64,000 bases of DNA, taken from NCBI RefSeq assembly GCF_018320785.1, contig NC_054867.1:20046855-20110854 (forward strand), given 5' to 3'. The notes beneath the pieces were generated by a model. It was not told the DNA's origin. It saw nothing but the letters and a program-made list of their open reading frames with translations, and did not search any database. This DNA comes from Cheilinus undulatus. Lineage: Eukaryota; Chordata; Actinopteri; Labriformes; Labridae. A program made the translations under genes and the position numbers. This document shows positions 23,785-41,604 of the stretch, one piece after another; position 1 is the stretch's first letter, and every line of letters starts with the position of its first letter.

Positions 23785-24540
23785 GTTTCAGCCTGATGCT
23801 ACAGTTAAAAATGTTTTTTTTTCTCATTAATCTACACTCAGTCAGAAGAAGTCAGAAAAAAAAAATCACATTGATCTATCCTCAGTACCCTATTGTGACA
23901 AAGTGAAGACATTTTTTTTTTCTACCAATCTATTTAAAATAAAAAGCCCTGAAACATAACAGTAAATATTCAGAATCTTTGACACTTGCAACTATGTTCA
24001 GGTTCCTCCCATTTCTCTGGATCTTTGTTGAGTTGTTTCTACACCTTGATTGGAGTCTACCTGTGGTAAATTAAATTGACTGGACATGGTTTGGAAAGGC
24101 AAACGCCTCTATAGAAGGCCTTACGGCTACACACTGAGTAAAAACTAAACCATTAGGCCAAAGGAACTGCCCACAGAACTCAGAGACAGGACTTTTGCAA
24201 GGCACAGATCTGGGGAAGGCAAAAAAAGCATTCTGCTGCACCGAAGGTTCCCAAGAGCACAGTAGCCTCCATAATTCTCAAATGGAAGAAGTTTGTCACA
24301 ACCAGGACTCTTCTGAGAGCTAGTCTCCCAGTTAGCCTGAGCAGTCTGGGGAGAAAGAGCAAGTTTCAGCAAGACAACCATCACTGCAGTCCTCCACTGA
24401 TCTGGGCTTTATGGCAGAATGTCTAGACGCAAGGCTCTCTTCAGTGCCAAACATGTGAGGGAATGCTTGTAGTTTGCAAAAAACTCCATGTAAAAGTCAA
24501 ACAGGCTTTAATGTGTTTTTCACTGACTCCATTCAATCCA
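23785..24540 (+). pseudogene. Tc1/mariner transposon remnant, unit B
   Basis: Counterpart of 9665-10680. Translation shows the same helix-turn-helix segment (CTEGSQEHSSL in one frame, ILKWKKFVTT in the proper one) with stops. The element is truncated at the (AATC)n tract, and the right terminus present in unit A is gone. Confidence 0.65.
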
Positions 24541-24542
24541 TA

Positions 24543-24545
<3 letters not shown>

Positions 24546-24586
<41 letters not shown>
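24546..24586. repeat. (AATC)n microsatellite, unit B
   Basis: About ten tandem AATC units, paralogous to 10374-10417. Confidence 0.95.
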
Positions 24587-24589
24587 TTT

Positions 24590-25909
24590 GGGCATGTTCA
24601 GGGGCATGCTTTTCTTGTTTTTTTTTCTTATTGGGCAGTTTCTGTATCTACACTATTTTAAGCATTACAAATTTAGATTTAACCTTCTATGACCCTGCAT
24701 CCTCTTACAAGGACATTACATTTGGGATATTCTGCACCAATACTCTTATTTTTGCTAAACTTAGATCTGTTAAACTCATTAGTGGACACTCTGCCTTCTC
24801 ATGGTCATATTAGCACATTGAAATTATTATTGTCCATTCAAGATGGCTGCCATTCTAATCAAAATTCACTTCAGCCAGTCTCAACACAACACTGGTCAGA
24901 TTGAAAATTGTTTATTTTTGCTTGTTAATGTTTGCCTTTGATATGACATGAAAACTGGAAAAATTGGATCAAAAGTAACAAGCAACAAGACCACCAAACA
25001 GGAAGTACTATGTCTTTTTATGATTGTAAGCCCCCACAAATCCCAAATAACTAAGATATATGCATGCCAAATAAAAGCTTGGGTTTCAGGAGGTTAATAT
25101 GCCAGCAAACATCATTTGGGCAACAATGATGCTGATCAACCTAGGAAAAAAAAACAAAAAAAAACATCCTTTAGATTAAAAAAGGGGGGTTTTAAGATCC
25201 AGCTCTCATCATTGTAAGGTTTTAGTACATGTTGACTATCAATAATTTTTACTTTTCCTCTTGATTTGTCTCAGCTAAGCACTAAGCCATCCCTATGACA
25301 CAAAGCTCAAATAATTGAATTGCGTAAGGGATGCAAATCTGTGCAAACTTCCTAATGTAAACAAATCTCCTTTCTCTTTTCTCATTTGTTGTCAAAATGG
25401 ATCAAGATTCTGACTGCTCTGGAGCCACTGCCATAGACTAAGGAAATAATCACTGCTGCCACAACATGACCTCATCACTGCATGCATTTTGGCTGGCAGT
25501 GCTGTGCAGAGCATCACTGTTACTTTGCTTCGCATGTGTATAATGAAAAAAATCTCACTCCAGCCAGGAACCCAAAGTTGGCAACCCTGGTCATAAAAGT
25601 GGCGGTGGATCCTGAGGCCATGCCAGTGGAGGAACACTGCAACAGATTTAGTTTTTGGTTGAAAGAGCCATTTTTGCTGGAACCCCCTTCCATAAAATCT
25701 TTGAAGAGCCGCAAAACACATTTGAACCTTCCAATGAAGGTGACACAGTCAATTAGCCTAAGTCTTTGTCTATAAGTGATTGAGCAAAGGTATGTGGCCA
25801 TCCATTGATATGTTGATCTCACTGATAACTTTCCACTTAGTAGTAATTTATTCTTACTTTGCATTTTCTCCTGAATTTCCTACTTTCAAACTACTCTTAG
25901 TTATGAGTT
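24590..25909. other. Intergenic, unit B
   Basis: Collinear with 11330-12530 of unit A up to about 25650, then with the region near 13440. No coding region is supported: the 97-114-codon ORFs on both strands at 25392-25864 overlap each other and have no family match. Confidence 0.5.
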
Positions 25910-26309
25910 TGTTAGAATTTTGCACTGTTCTTTGATTGGCAGAAGGACAAAGAGAGCATTAGTTCGGCTTAAATGGTCATTGACCCAAAGTTTATTAAGG
26001 ATTACATATAAAGTTTACAAAATGTCACAAATATCACCCATCTGTGTGTCCCAGTGAGCTCTCAGAGCAGAGAGCTCTTGACCCTTGATAAGTGTGTCTT
26101 TTTAACTGCAGGGGAGGATCCTCCTCCACTTCCTGACAAGGAGGAGTCCTGTGAATTACATCACTTCCCTGTAATAAAGAGTGGTCACACTAGCTTTAAC
26201 CTTAGCTGTTATCATCACTGTAGGCAAAAGGAGCCACTCACTCTAATCTTAGCAGAGAAAAAGATTAACTATATCTAAAAGTACATGTGTCATCTTGTAA
26301 TATCTCACA
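25910..26309 (-). repeat. 3' LTR of the unit B provirus
   Basis: 400 bp, TGTGAGATATTACAA to TTCTAACA on the minus strand. An AATAAA poly-A signal (TTAATAAACTTTGGG, about 25990-26005) lies near the 3' side. Just upstream on the minus strand is a purine-rich AAAGTGGGAAT that fits a polypurine tract. Confidence 0.8.
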
Positions 26310-26662
26310 ATTCCCACTTTAAATATGATTTTATCATATTTACAACAATCTATATGTATGCAATATGTGTAAGCAGTTTCTTCGTTGCATTAAGAGCAGC
26401 AACCAGTTCTTCATTGCACAGAGCAGTGGAAAAAATAACTTTCACATTTAATGTATCATTGAATAAAAGAATAAGCTATCCTTTTAACTACCAGGAGGAC
26501 ATTCATTTGTACTAGAAATCTGTTGTCCCTAGGAGCTTTAAAACCATCAGTTACTGTACTGGTAAACATGTCCGCAATGAGCTATTAGCAACACACTTTT
26601 TACATTTATGCATAACCTTTATGTAAGCATGTTTTAACCTTAGCATAGAGTAACATGCATCT

Positions 26663-27300
26663 ACAGAGTTATGACTAAACAATCTTCATCATCTTTCTTG
26701 CAGTCATCTTCTTCTTCATCATTCAAATGTGAACCTGTGAAAGCAAATATTAGTGAAATGGTCTCAGCGGCCATTGTGGCCATCTGGTAAGCCATAGCCA
26801 GGACAGTGGTGATCACCTTAGCAAGTGTTTGAGCACACAGGATACAACAACACCTGCATAAAAAGGCAATTACAGTGATTAGGGAAATGAATGTCGAGGT
26901 GATCAAACCTTTCCACTGTCCAAATTAGGAGTTCAGCCAATCATTAAATGGGTTATCTGTGCCTGAGTCTTCAGCCATTTTGTTTGAGAGAGATTTTAGA
27001 TCATATTAGGCTTTGGTGATTGATTCATCTGCGGCTGTACTGTTAACAATTTAACATTAATCTCTAAACATAACACACCCCCTTTTTACCCTATAACACA
27101 TCTAAGGCCCTTCCAATTTGCAGACTCATTAGGGATGTGGCAGCTAGCTGTTCTGATAGGCCAGAAATGTCATCTCTGGTCAGGTTGGTCAGGTGCTGAA
27201 CGTCATAGTGAATGTAACTTATGTGATCGATGTTTTTGTTTCGAGTAGTCCAAATAATTTAAGATAAGATCATTTAAAGTGGTCTGACACACCCCTAGGT
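26663..27300 (-). pseudogene. Retroviral env transmembrane-subunit remnant
   Basis: Minus strand. An open stretch (26906-26661) holds a hydrophobic anchor (FISLITVIAFL followed by CRCCCILC) and an acidic tail with EEEDD. Upstream on the same strand are degraded pieces with an ectodomain-like look, including a leucine-rich segment before a GKKGVC-like word, interrupted by several stops. The layout resembles gamma/epsilon-type Env. It is not functional. Confidence 0.65.
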
Positions 27301-27665
27301 ACACCAATTATATCAATATAATTCAATAAATCTTTTTAAGCTTTGTATTATTCCCCAAACAAAAAATAGTCCCCCTTAGACCACACTGCCCATCGTCTCA
27401 TGTAACTAATATAATGTGGCCCTAATGTCAAAGTTCAAGTTCAATTTGTAATATCTCACAAGTTTGTTTTCTAGTTGATATACAACCTTAGAATCTAAAA
27501 AATTAATATTGCCCCCCATTTCTTTTTTTTTTTTAAGCAGAAGGCTCATGCACATTCTTCCTAATCAACATAGACACATGCCCCTTTTAAGCCCTCATAA
27601 TCTATAATAATATAACAGAAAATCAAGAGTAAGGATTAGACTACAGAAGTTTTCCCACTTTTCCT

Positions 27666-29348
27666 TTAAATGACTTCTGTTTTTGTCAGCTTACAGATCT
27701 CAGCAGTGGATCCCAAACCAAGTCCAAATCCAACATATAGAGGCTGATCGAATGTGGCTTGGAATCTGTGGAGGAGAGTCATGGTCTCAGAGATGCTGTA
27801 GAAGGACAGAATACCTGCTCTGTGATCCAGGTACACGCCTATTCTGGAGGACTGAGGATCAGAGACAGGAGTGTTGACACCATGGCACAAAAAGTAGCAC
27901 CTGTAGCTGCTTAGACATAATGCGCAAGAGTTGTTACTGTGTCCAAATTCAGATTCAGTCCTGCTCCCTTCTCTGCTGATATTCTTGAATGCGACTGCCA
28001 CATGAACATTTCTATCCCACTTCACCTCCCAGTAACAACGTCCAGTCAGACTCTCCCGACTCAGGACCTGACACTGTTTAGTGAATCTGTCTGGATGATC
28101 AGGATAAGACTCAACTCGCATACGGTTTGTCACTTTCTTGTCCCCATCAGATAATAACAGAAAGTCGTGTGCTGTGTTTGGATCCAGTGTGATGTCGCAT
28201 GAATACCTGAAGAACTCTTCTCTGGTTGTGGGCTCTGGTTGTGGCAGTGAAACATCCACTTCAGCCACTGGCTGTAAGATGTTTGTCCAGTCCCCACGCA
28301 GAACCTCCTGTAGTTTATCTCTGACTGCTGACACAACCACTGTCACAGTCTCAAAGTACCTTTGTGGACGGATATTGATGGTGGGTGATTGTGAAGGTTG
28401 GCTGAGTGCTGACAGTGAGGGGTAGGCCTGTAGGAACTGGATGTTATCCTGAGTTTGTAACAGCGTTTGTATCTCGACGTCTTTCCTCTTCAGCTCAGCG
28501 ATCTCCTGCTTCAGCTTCTCCTGCATCTCTTTGACTTGACTCACCTTAGTTTTCTGCTGGAGTTGGACCTGATGCGTCACTTCTGAGTGACATTTTGTCA
28601 TGAGACAGATCAGCTCGGTGAAGCTGCTCTCAGTGTCCTCCACTGCTTTATCAGCAGAACGATTGATGGCCTCTGCTTCCTGTTGAAGCAGATTCACATC
28701 TCTCTCTCTGTCCTGGATTCTCTGCTGGATGTTTTGTTGACTAACCTCCAGCTTTCTCTGCCCGTCGGCCCTCTCTGCTGCAGCTGAGACTGTGAAATGG
28801 CCCTTATGTTCATCTAATGAACAGACATAACAGATAGACTGCTGATCAGTACGACAGAACAACTTCATCACCTCATCATGACGAGAGCAGATGTTCTCCA
28901 TGAGCCTCTTGGATGGCTCCACCAGCTTGTGTTTCTTTAGAGGAGCTACTTCAAAATGAGGCTGAATGTGAATCGGACAGTAAGAGGCCATACATTGCAG
29001 ACAGGACAGTTGGGCTTTCAGTTTCCTCCCAGTGCAGAAATCACAGGCCACATCTTCAGCTCCAGCATAGAAGTAATCATCAAGAACAACCTTGCGTCTG
29101 CTCTTGTTCACCTCCTCCACCAAAGCTGCCAACGTGTCGTTTTTCAGCAGGACCGGCCTTGGTGTGAAGGTTGTGTGGCACTGAGGGCAACTGTAGATTT
29201 TCTTCCATTCTTCTGAATCCCAGTGGGATTGAAGACAATCCTTGCAGTAGTTGTGTCCACAGGGAACAGTCACTGGACAATTTAGTAGATCCAGACAGAT
29301 CCAACAAGAAAAGGCGTCGGGCGTCGGCTGATGTTCTTTCTGCGCCAT
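27666..29348 (-). CDS. TRIM (finTRIM/TRIM16-like) E3 ubiquitin ligase, copy B, intact
   Basis: Intronless 560-aa RING/B-box/coiled-coil/PRY-SPRY protein of the expanded fish TRIM group. Such proteins are cytosolic ubiquitin ligases, many of them interferon- or virus-responsive. The start is the Met of MAQKEHQPTPDAF (Kozak-like AAAATGG); an upstream TTG extension is not needed. RING C3HC4 at C15, C18, C30, H32, C35, C38, C54, C57. B-boxes with CDFC...C..C and CSRHDE...CYVCSLDEHKGH at about 100-185. Coiled coil about 185-300. PRY-SPRY about 360-555, with CYWEVKW and GVYLDHRAGILSFYS. All zinc ligands are present and there are no stops. Several SPRY residues differ from copy A, as expected in a recognition surface. 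Promoter elements were not identified. The exact orthologue is uncertain because these genes expand separately in each fish lineage. Confidence 0.93.
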   Translation of the reverse strand: MAQKEHQPTPDAFSCWICLDLLNCPVTVPCGHNYCKDCLQSHWDSEEWKKIYSCPQCHTTFTPRPVLLKNDTLAALVEEVNKSRRKVVLDDYFYAGAEDVACDFCTGRKLKAQLSCLQCMASYCPIHIQPHFEVAPLKKHKLVEPSKRLMENICSRHDEVMKLFCRTDQQSICYVCSLDEHKGHFTVSAAAERADGQRKLEVSQQNIQQRIQDRERDVNLLQQEAEAINRSADKAVEDTESSFTELICLMTKCHSEVTHQVQLQQKTKVSQVKEMQEKLKQEIAELKRKDVEIQTLLQTQDNIQFLQAYPSLSALSQPSQSPTINIRPQRYFETVTVVVSAVRDKLQEVLRGDWTNILQPVAEVDVSLPQPEPTTREEFFRYSCDITLDPNTAHDFLLLSDGDKKVTNRMRVESYPDHPDRFTKQCQVLSRESLTGRCYWEVKWDRNVHVAVAFKNISREGSRTESEFGHSNNSCALCLSSYRCYFLCHGVNTPVSDPQSSRIGVYLDHRAGILSFYSISETMTLLHRFQATFDQPLYVGFGLGLGSTAEICKLTKTEVI

Positions 29349-29719
29349 TTTAACTTCCCTGTGACGACGAGTTTTACTTCCTGACAAACTACTTTATACT
29401 CTGATCCACACCAGGTGTCTGCGCTGTATATATCAGTGCATGTTGGTCACACCCATCTCTAGCCTAGAACATGGGTGTGACAGGGAGGGAACAAGGAAAT
29501 GTTGATTCAGAGTGGAGGAGGGAGGGATTATCAATCTCTGGTTTATTTTATACTTTCATAATCAAAGTCTGGCAGTTACATTCAGGAAATAACTAAGTTG
29601 CAACCATTACAGACATTTACAAACATTTCATAAAAGATAAAAAACAACAGAGAAAAGGTCAGATGTCTACTCCAGTTCTAAAACATGTATAGACCATTTT
29701 TGGAAGTAGTTACACAAAA
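29349..29719. other. 5' flank of TRIM copy B
   Basis: Nearly identical to 15814-16010 for about 170 bp, then joins directly to the sequence matching 16740 onward. About 0.7 kb of unit A is missing here, or was inserted in A. Confidence 0.6.
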
Positions 29720-30175
29720 GGTGGCTCGCTTTAGCCTTGTTACCTCTAGTTTTAGCTAACATAGCTATGCTAGCTACATAATTAACATAGCTATGTATAC
29801 TTCAGTAATGTGAGCTTTAGCAAAGGTAGCTAAAGCTAATAGCTGCATGGATAACATGATAACTTTGTAGGCTTAGCTTTAGCTAAATTAGCTACATAGC
29901 TCCTATATTCTGTATATCTATAGCTACATTAGCTTTAGCAATGTAAGCTTCAGCAAAGGTAGCTAAAGCTAACAAAGCCATATAGATAATGTATCTATGT
30001 AATTTAAATAGCTGCTTTGTGAGCTTAGTTTGAGCTATGTAGCTCTGTTGTCTACATGGCTAAGTTAGCAAACATAGCTAAAGCTAACTTAGCTATGTAG
30101 ATAATATAGATACATAGCTTACATAGCTGTGCTTCAGCTGTGTAGCTAAGTTATCTACATACTGTAGCTTAAGGC
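29720..30175. repeat. AGCT-rich degenerate repeat tract, unit B
   Basis: A shorter version of 16890-17580, with the same AGCTAAAGCTAA/AGCTATGTAG words. The second half is almost identical to unit A, while the first half lacks several segments, suggesting slippage or recombination within the tract. Confidence 0.85.
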
Positions 30176-31004
30176 ACTCATTGAGCTTTGTGAGCTACAC
30201 TGGCTGCATTAGAATATTTTCATGGAGGACTAGCTTTTATCCTGTAAGAAGACGTTTACTCTGCTTTATTAAATGTTTTGTGATTATTTTTTTCTGGTCA
30301 TCTTTTTAACTTTGAACTTTTGGTATCCTGTCTGTACTTTAACCCTTACGCTAACCCTGAGCAGAAGTTAATCTGATGTTATTTCTAAAGCTTTAGCATG
30401 TTTTTCTGCTCTGAGATACAATGTCACAGATGAACAGTCAGTGACAGTGACTGTCTTAGATGCACGGTCAGCTGAAAGACTTTGTTGATTATATGCAAAA
30501 GTCTATACTGTAATTTTATTTTGAAGGATATGCCTCAACCTTTTTCATTGTTCCATTTGGGGTGAATGTGGCTCTGTAGGTAGAGTTGGACTGGATTGGA
30601 TTGGGTGGGGAAACAGATGACTCAGCAGTTGTGAACCAATTAAGTCAGCTTCATCCTTAGGAGCTACATACCACAGTAACGAACACATCCACACCCATTG
30701 GTCTCATAATAACGCAATAATACTGCATATTATTCTGTAATGATTCAACCAGCAGAAGAGAAACACTGTGACGCCAGTTATCACAGATGGGAGTGACTTT
30801 CTCTCGCTCCTGACGTAGATACAGTTGGCATCACATTAAAGTCCCAGTTCAAGCGAACCTTGTTAAGCAGATAAATTTGCCAGACACCATGTCTGTCATC
30901 AGGCAAATCCATCTTAATAAGCTGCAATCCACACTCTTTTTGCTGTTCGGACCAACCTGCATCATTTGAGGAGAACGAGGGCGGGGTTTAGTTGTACTAA
31001 CAGA
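30176..31004. other. Intergenic, unit B
   Basis: Matches 17581-18399 of unit A. No gene or mobile-element end recognised. Confidence 0.5.
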
Positions 31005-31595
31005 TCGCAATGGCTGCCAGTGCTCCAATGTGGGGATTAGCTCAGGTGTAGCTCCAACATTGTGGAAGTTTTGTCAGAACTGGACATCGTCTCTGCATGA
31101 AATAAAAAGTAAAACAACACAAAGATTTTCATGATGGAAATGATTTTTTGCTCATCTGCCAACCTGCTTCAGCATAAGATTATGTGAGTTTGTGAGGTGG
31201 ATGGTTGTTGAGTGGTTGTGTACAATGATGGCTAGTGGAGTGATTAGCTCAGACATGGCCACAGAGGTGTTTTTGTCAAAACTGGACGACATTTCTTTAT
31301 TAAAACAAGAGAAAAGAGACACAGGGAAAGCTTTCCATGACAGAAAATATGTTTTTGCTTTTCTCCCAGTCTACTTCTAATCTTGCAGAGCAGATGGATT
31401 CAAAGAAGGCTATTAGCGTAGATGGTGCTGTGGTGTCAGTTTTATCAGAAATGGACATTTCTTCAACAAAGGACAGCAGTTCTTTTCTTTTCTTTTCTTT
31501 GTGGAAACAATGTTTTTGCTCTTCTCCCAACCAGATTCAGCAAGAGTCTAACTGTCACGTGTTTTGTTGCTCTGATTGGCCCATAAAGATGTGAC
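31005..31595 (+). pseudogene. RecQ-helicase-like fragments, unit B
   Basis: Counterpart of 18400-18985. ORF 31192-31380 carries ASGVISSDMATEVFLSKLDD, then KAFHDRKYVFAFLP, then a frameshift. A later module near 31510-31555 carries a Walker-A-like stretch with GFGKS altered to an RFSKS-like form. Non-functional. Confidence 0.55.
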
Positions 31596-31960
31596 TGACA
31601 GAACATTCATTCAAACACTGTCAGAGTTTCTTTTCAAAGGCTCTGCCCTTTCCCAAACAGTCTATGGGAGGTTTTCCAGATGAATATGTGAAACACATAA
31701 AAATCATGCTTCAGCATGGGTTTTATGATCATTATGAGTGGTGTTTGCTGGTGTAGAGCGGCTGCTGCTGCTGCTGCAGTTACTATCAGCTCAGAGGTAG
31801 CCGGAGGAAACTGGACCACATTGTATTGCTGCTCTGATTGGCCCATAACAAATGTGACAGATGAAATGTCCTTCAATCACATTCTGAGATTTTTTTGAAA
31901 AGTCCTGCCCTTCCCCTTTTTATGGGAGCCTTCCCAGATGAATGTGAAGTATTTCATGCA
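31596..31960. repeat. Repeat flank linked to helicase-like fragments, unit B
   Basis: Two copies of the CTCTGCCCTTTCCC / TTTTCCAGATGAAT / CTGATTGGCCCAT block, as in unit A at 18986-19335. It includes a short CTG repeat (CTGCTGCTGCTGCTGCAG) near 31760. Confidence 0.7.
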
Positions 31961-32669
31961 GTAGTTATATGGAACAGTCTGGAACAGTGTCATGTTAGGT
32001 TCAAACATGCCTCACATCTGAAAACATTTGAAGGTTTAAAACTACAGGATGTCAGATTTTCTACTGATACATCTTCATTCATTAAGAATATGAGTTTTAA
32101 TGTTCAGTTCTTATATTACCTCACACACATCAACAGTTTTAAAGCCCAAGAAAACCATAAAAGGCCCTCACACATGTGCTTGTTATTGATTGGTGGTTAT
32201 TAGTTGTGATCATCTACTACATTGTAATGGTTCTTTGTTGATTATAATAGCTTTGCTTTAGCAACAGTAGATTAACCATTCATAAGCCTTCTTGAACCTT
32301 TTTGAACCTTTGATTGGACCCTCTCTCAGCATGATGTGGGTGTGGACAAGTTTGTTCAACTGGATGCTCAGAAACCCTGTTCATTTAATTCAGCCTGATA
32401 TAGGTATGTATTGATCCATTGATGTGAATCCATACATAAGTTGGCTTCATGATATATTCAGTGAAACTGACAAAAAGTCCAAACATCTATTGACACCATC
32501 ATCTTTAAGCTACCCTTTCATTTTGAAATTTCTCTCTCACATCTGTTTGGCACTTTCCAACCAGCCGCCATCGTCCTGAACTTTATTCAAGCTAGCAATA
32601 AACAGGGAAACAGCTAGCAGCAGGGAATACAATAATGAAGGAGACATCTACCAACTTTTTGGCTTTTAA

Positions 32670-32800
32670 GAAATACAACCCCATTTCCAAAAAAGTTGGG
32701 GTGCTGTGTAAAATGTAAATGAAATCAGAATACAATGACCGGCAAATGGCATAAGACCATATTAGATGTTGAAACTGAGACAATTGAACATTTCATGAAA
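32670..32800. mobile_element. DNA transposon end, unit B
   Basis: Paralogue of 20042-20195, with the same ACAACCCCATTTCCAAAAAA terminus. The sequence after it differs slightly between units. Confidence 0.65.
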
Positions 32801-33114
32801 AATATTAGCTCATTTTACTTACCATGTAACTTTGATTTTTTTGAATAAGGCTCTATAGACAAAGCTTATTTTTCTAACTTGAGTAGCTTTTTGTGTATTT
32901 GTACTTTTTAGTGTAGTTTTTAGTCAGTAATTTTACTTGCTCTTAAATAAAGCTAATAAAGCTGTCAAAAAAATATTGACCATGATTGATTCATAAAATC
33001 AATAAAAGAGTAAAACACCTACTGGGGGTGAATACTTTCTATTGGCACTGTTCACATTTTTACCACACACATTAGAAAATGAAATCCAAACAGACTTACA
33101 CACTCTTGTGGGCA

Positions 33115-34339
33115 AATTTATGAATCTTTATTAACATGAAGGCCTATCATCGATTTCACACTTTTATACATAACATGGTTGTTCGATCTGCTCTAAACCC
33201 ATGCAAGCTACATGCACAGGAGTTGAAAAAGAAACAGGGTTGCACTAGTGATAGTAGTGTAAACAAACAAACAGACAAACAAATCTTATTCTTTAAACAT
33301 TAAACATGGATTGCACCATTTCTTTTATAAACAAACCCCTTTTTTAAATAAAAATGCTCACACACAAGTCCACTATTCACTTTTTATATAACATCACTGT
33401 GGAGCTGATGTGCTTTTTTGCTGGGCTTTGACATTATAAATGGATACCTTGAACATGCTTAACAGAGGTAAAACATAACTTTAGAATTTCCCAGTGTGTA
33501 TAGTATAGAAAACAGTCACAGTTATTTGTAGCAGTGTAAACAATGAGGGAAACCACCCCCTCTAAACATGACTCATATAAAAATGATCACATCTGTGCAG
33601 ATACACATAAACCATGGACACAGAAACATGCTGCAATGTTTGAGTGCTTTTCTTTACCTGAACAAACAGTGGAAAGTGTTACGTAGTATGTAGTTATTGC
33701 TCTAATTTCATAGAATTTTGACATGACCAATATTTGGAGTGAGATGATATGTGTTTGATTAACATATGAGACAAAATCAGTTTATGTATTATAAATACTC
33801 ATCTTTAAAATATAGTTCTTAAACAGAAAAATAACACACACACTGTTATAAAGAACTTTTCAATATTGAGTCAGGGCAGTGTGAATGTTGTAAACTTTCT
33901 GAGATAAAATGCATTTCTTTAAGAATCTTCACAGAGAGAGCACACATACAACATCATGCACTTGGTCATCACCATTGTAGAAACTTTATACAAACATTAA
34001 GCACTTTTTCCCTCCACAACCAGAAAACCAGTTTGAAAAAGACACCCAGTGAATGTCTATTACTAAGCACGAGGTTTCAAATAACAAGAAACACAACATT
34101 TAGCAAACGACACATCAGACAAAGAAGGAGTAAAAGAACTATTTTTTACAATACCCAGAAATGCCTGTATCTACAACACATCTGATACCTTTTTAAAAAC
34201 CATTATTTTCCTTATTTCACAGAAAAAACAAAGAAACTGCTCAGAGGATAAAAATTAATACATAACACTCTTTGTCCTCACCCCTCCCTGATTGGAATGC
34301 AGGAGTGCTGTATTTTTGCACTGACACAAAAAGGCATGG
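33115..34339 (-). other. synpr: Probable 3' UTR of the synaptoporin-like gene
   Basis: Follows the stop codon at 34340 without repeat content and ends near an AATAAA signal (minus strand TTAATAAAGATTC, about 33125-33138). A 1.2-kb 3' UTR is an inference from the poly-A signal and the lack of other features. Confidence 0.5.
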
Positions 34340-40548
<6,209 letters not shown>

Positions 40549-41596
40549 CAGTGGTTCTCAATCTTTTCAGCTTGAGACCCCCAAACTAAAGGTGCCCGAG
40601 ACTGGGGACCCCACTGTACCTGAAGGTGGTTGAACACAGCCATGCACGATTCAGAATAGTCATGTGCGTACATGGCTGTCCATAGAGGGGGGATATATGG
40701 GAGAGCTTTCTAGCGCCCAGTCAAACTTGAGGCCTATGGAGTTCAGCAAAGCCATGGTGGATTGTACAGATAAGCTGTGATATCCATATTTTATATTTAA
40801 CCTGAATAATAACCACTTGTATCAAAGAAACAAATATCTTCATTTATTCATGTGTGTAGAAAAAAGCCTTCTTAAATATGTAAATCATTTTTGTCAAAAA
40901 AAGAATGAAAATGGTTTAAACATTACTAAAATGGGTTAATAATGGCAAAAAAATTGTGGAAAAGATGGTGGCAGTGAATTTTAAAAGTAGCCAAAATGGG
41001 TTAGAAGTGGCAAAGATTGGATAAAAATGGGTTAAAGTGGCAAAAAGGGCATAAATAGTGGCAAAAGGGAGTCCAAATGTGGCTTAAATGGCTTTAAATT
41101 GGCAAAAATGGGTGGAAATTAGAGAAATGGGATGGAAAATTGATAGAACCTGACAAAAAAGGGTTAACTGAGAAAGAAAAAATAGGCAGATATTGGCAAA
41201 AATTTGTTAAACTACCAAAACTGGGCATATCAAATGGTAAAATGTGGTTAAAATGGGAAAAAAATGGGTGTAAAAAGGATTTAATAGTGGCAGTAATGGG
41301 TCAACAGAGACAACATTAAGCTTAAGTGGCAAGAACTGGTTTAGAAGTGGCAAAAACAGGCAGAAAAACATGGAGTAAAGAGTTTAAAACTGACCAAAAT
41401 AGGTGTTAAATGGCAAAAATGTGTTAAAATTGGTGGAAAAAATGAAAAGGGGTAAAAAAAAAAGTGACAAAATTGGTGTAGCATGGCAACAGTATAATTT
41501 TAAAAATATTCTTAATTTTTTTTAGGGCATCTGAGACCCCCTCTCAGTGTCTTGCGACCCCAAAGGGGGTCCTGACCCCAAGGTTGAAAACCACTG
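40549..41596. mobile_element. hAT-type transposon 3, TSD CTCTAGAC
   Basis: Perfect 8-bp duplication CTCTAGAC at 40541-40548 and 41597-41604. The ends are CAGTGGTTCTCAATC (left) and CAGTGGTTTTCAACC (right, reverse complement). The inside has no ORF and is largely a degenerate array of GTGGCAAAAATGGGTTAAAA-like units (about 40900-41470). Immediately to the right, 41605 starts with CAGTGGTTCTTAACTAG, a related hAT-type end, so the element landed beside or in another family member. Confidence 0.9.
40900..41470. repeat. Degenerate GTGGCAAAAATGGGTTAAA array
   Basis: About 20-bp words 'aaatgggttaaa' and 'gtggcaaaa' recur 20 or more times with spacing changes. This is internal sequence of hAT 3. The reverse-strand counterpart is at 58440-58930. 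Confidence 0.75.
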
Positions 41597-41604
41597 CTCT
41601 AGAC

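Larger units (their letters stand above)
25910..27460 (-). mobile_element. Deleted provirus (LTR plus env remnant), minus strand, TSD AGTT
   Basis: Inserted only in unit B: AGTT is duplicated at 25906-25909 and 27461-27464, while unit A has one AGTT (13522-13525) in continuous sequence. The outer ends read TG...CA. The 400-bp left LTR (25910-26309) is the 3' LTR in minus orientation. At the other end only about 15 bp of LTR terminus (TTGTAATATCTCACA, 27446-27460) remain, so the 5' LTR body, gag and pol are deleted. Between them is an env transmembrane-subunit remnant. Confidence 0.85.
22920..32930. repeat. Segmental duplication, unit B
   Basis: The second, shorter copy of the block at 6195-20285, in the same orientation with a spacer of about 2.6 kb. 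It lacks the hAT nest, the retroposon at 8835 and several A-only stretches. It carries a private provirus at 25910-27460. The TRIM gene here is intact. Confidence 0.9.

Noticed and set aside
25392-25864. Overlapping 97-114-codon ORFs on both strands in unit B
   Set aside because: Mutually overlapping, not kept open in unit A, no family features.
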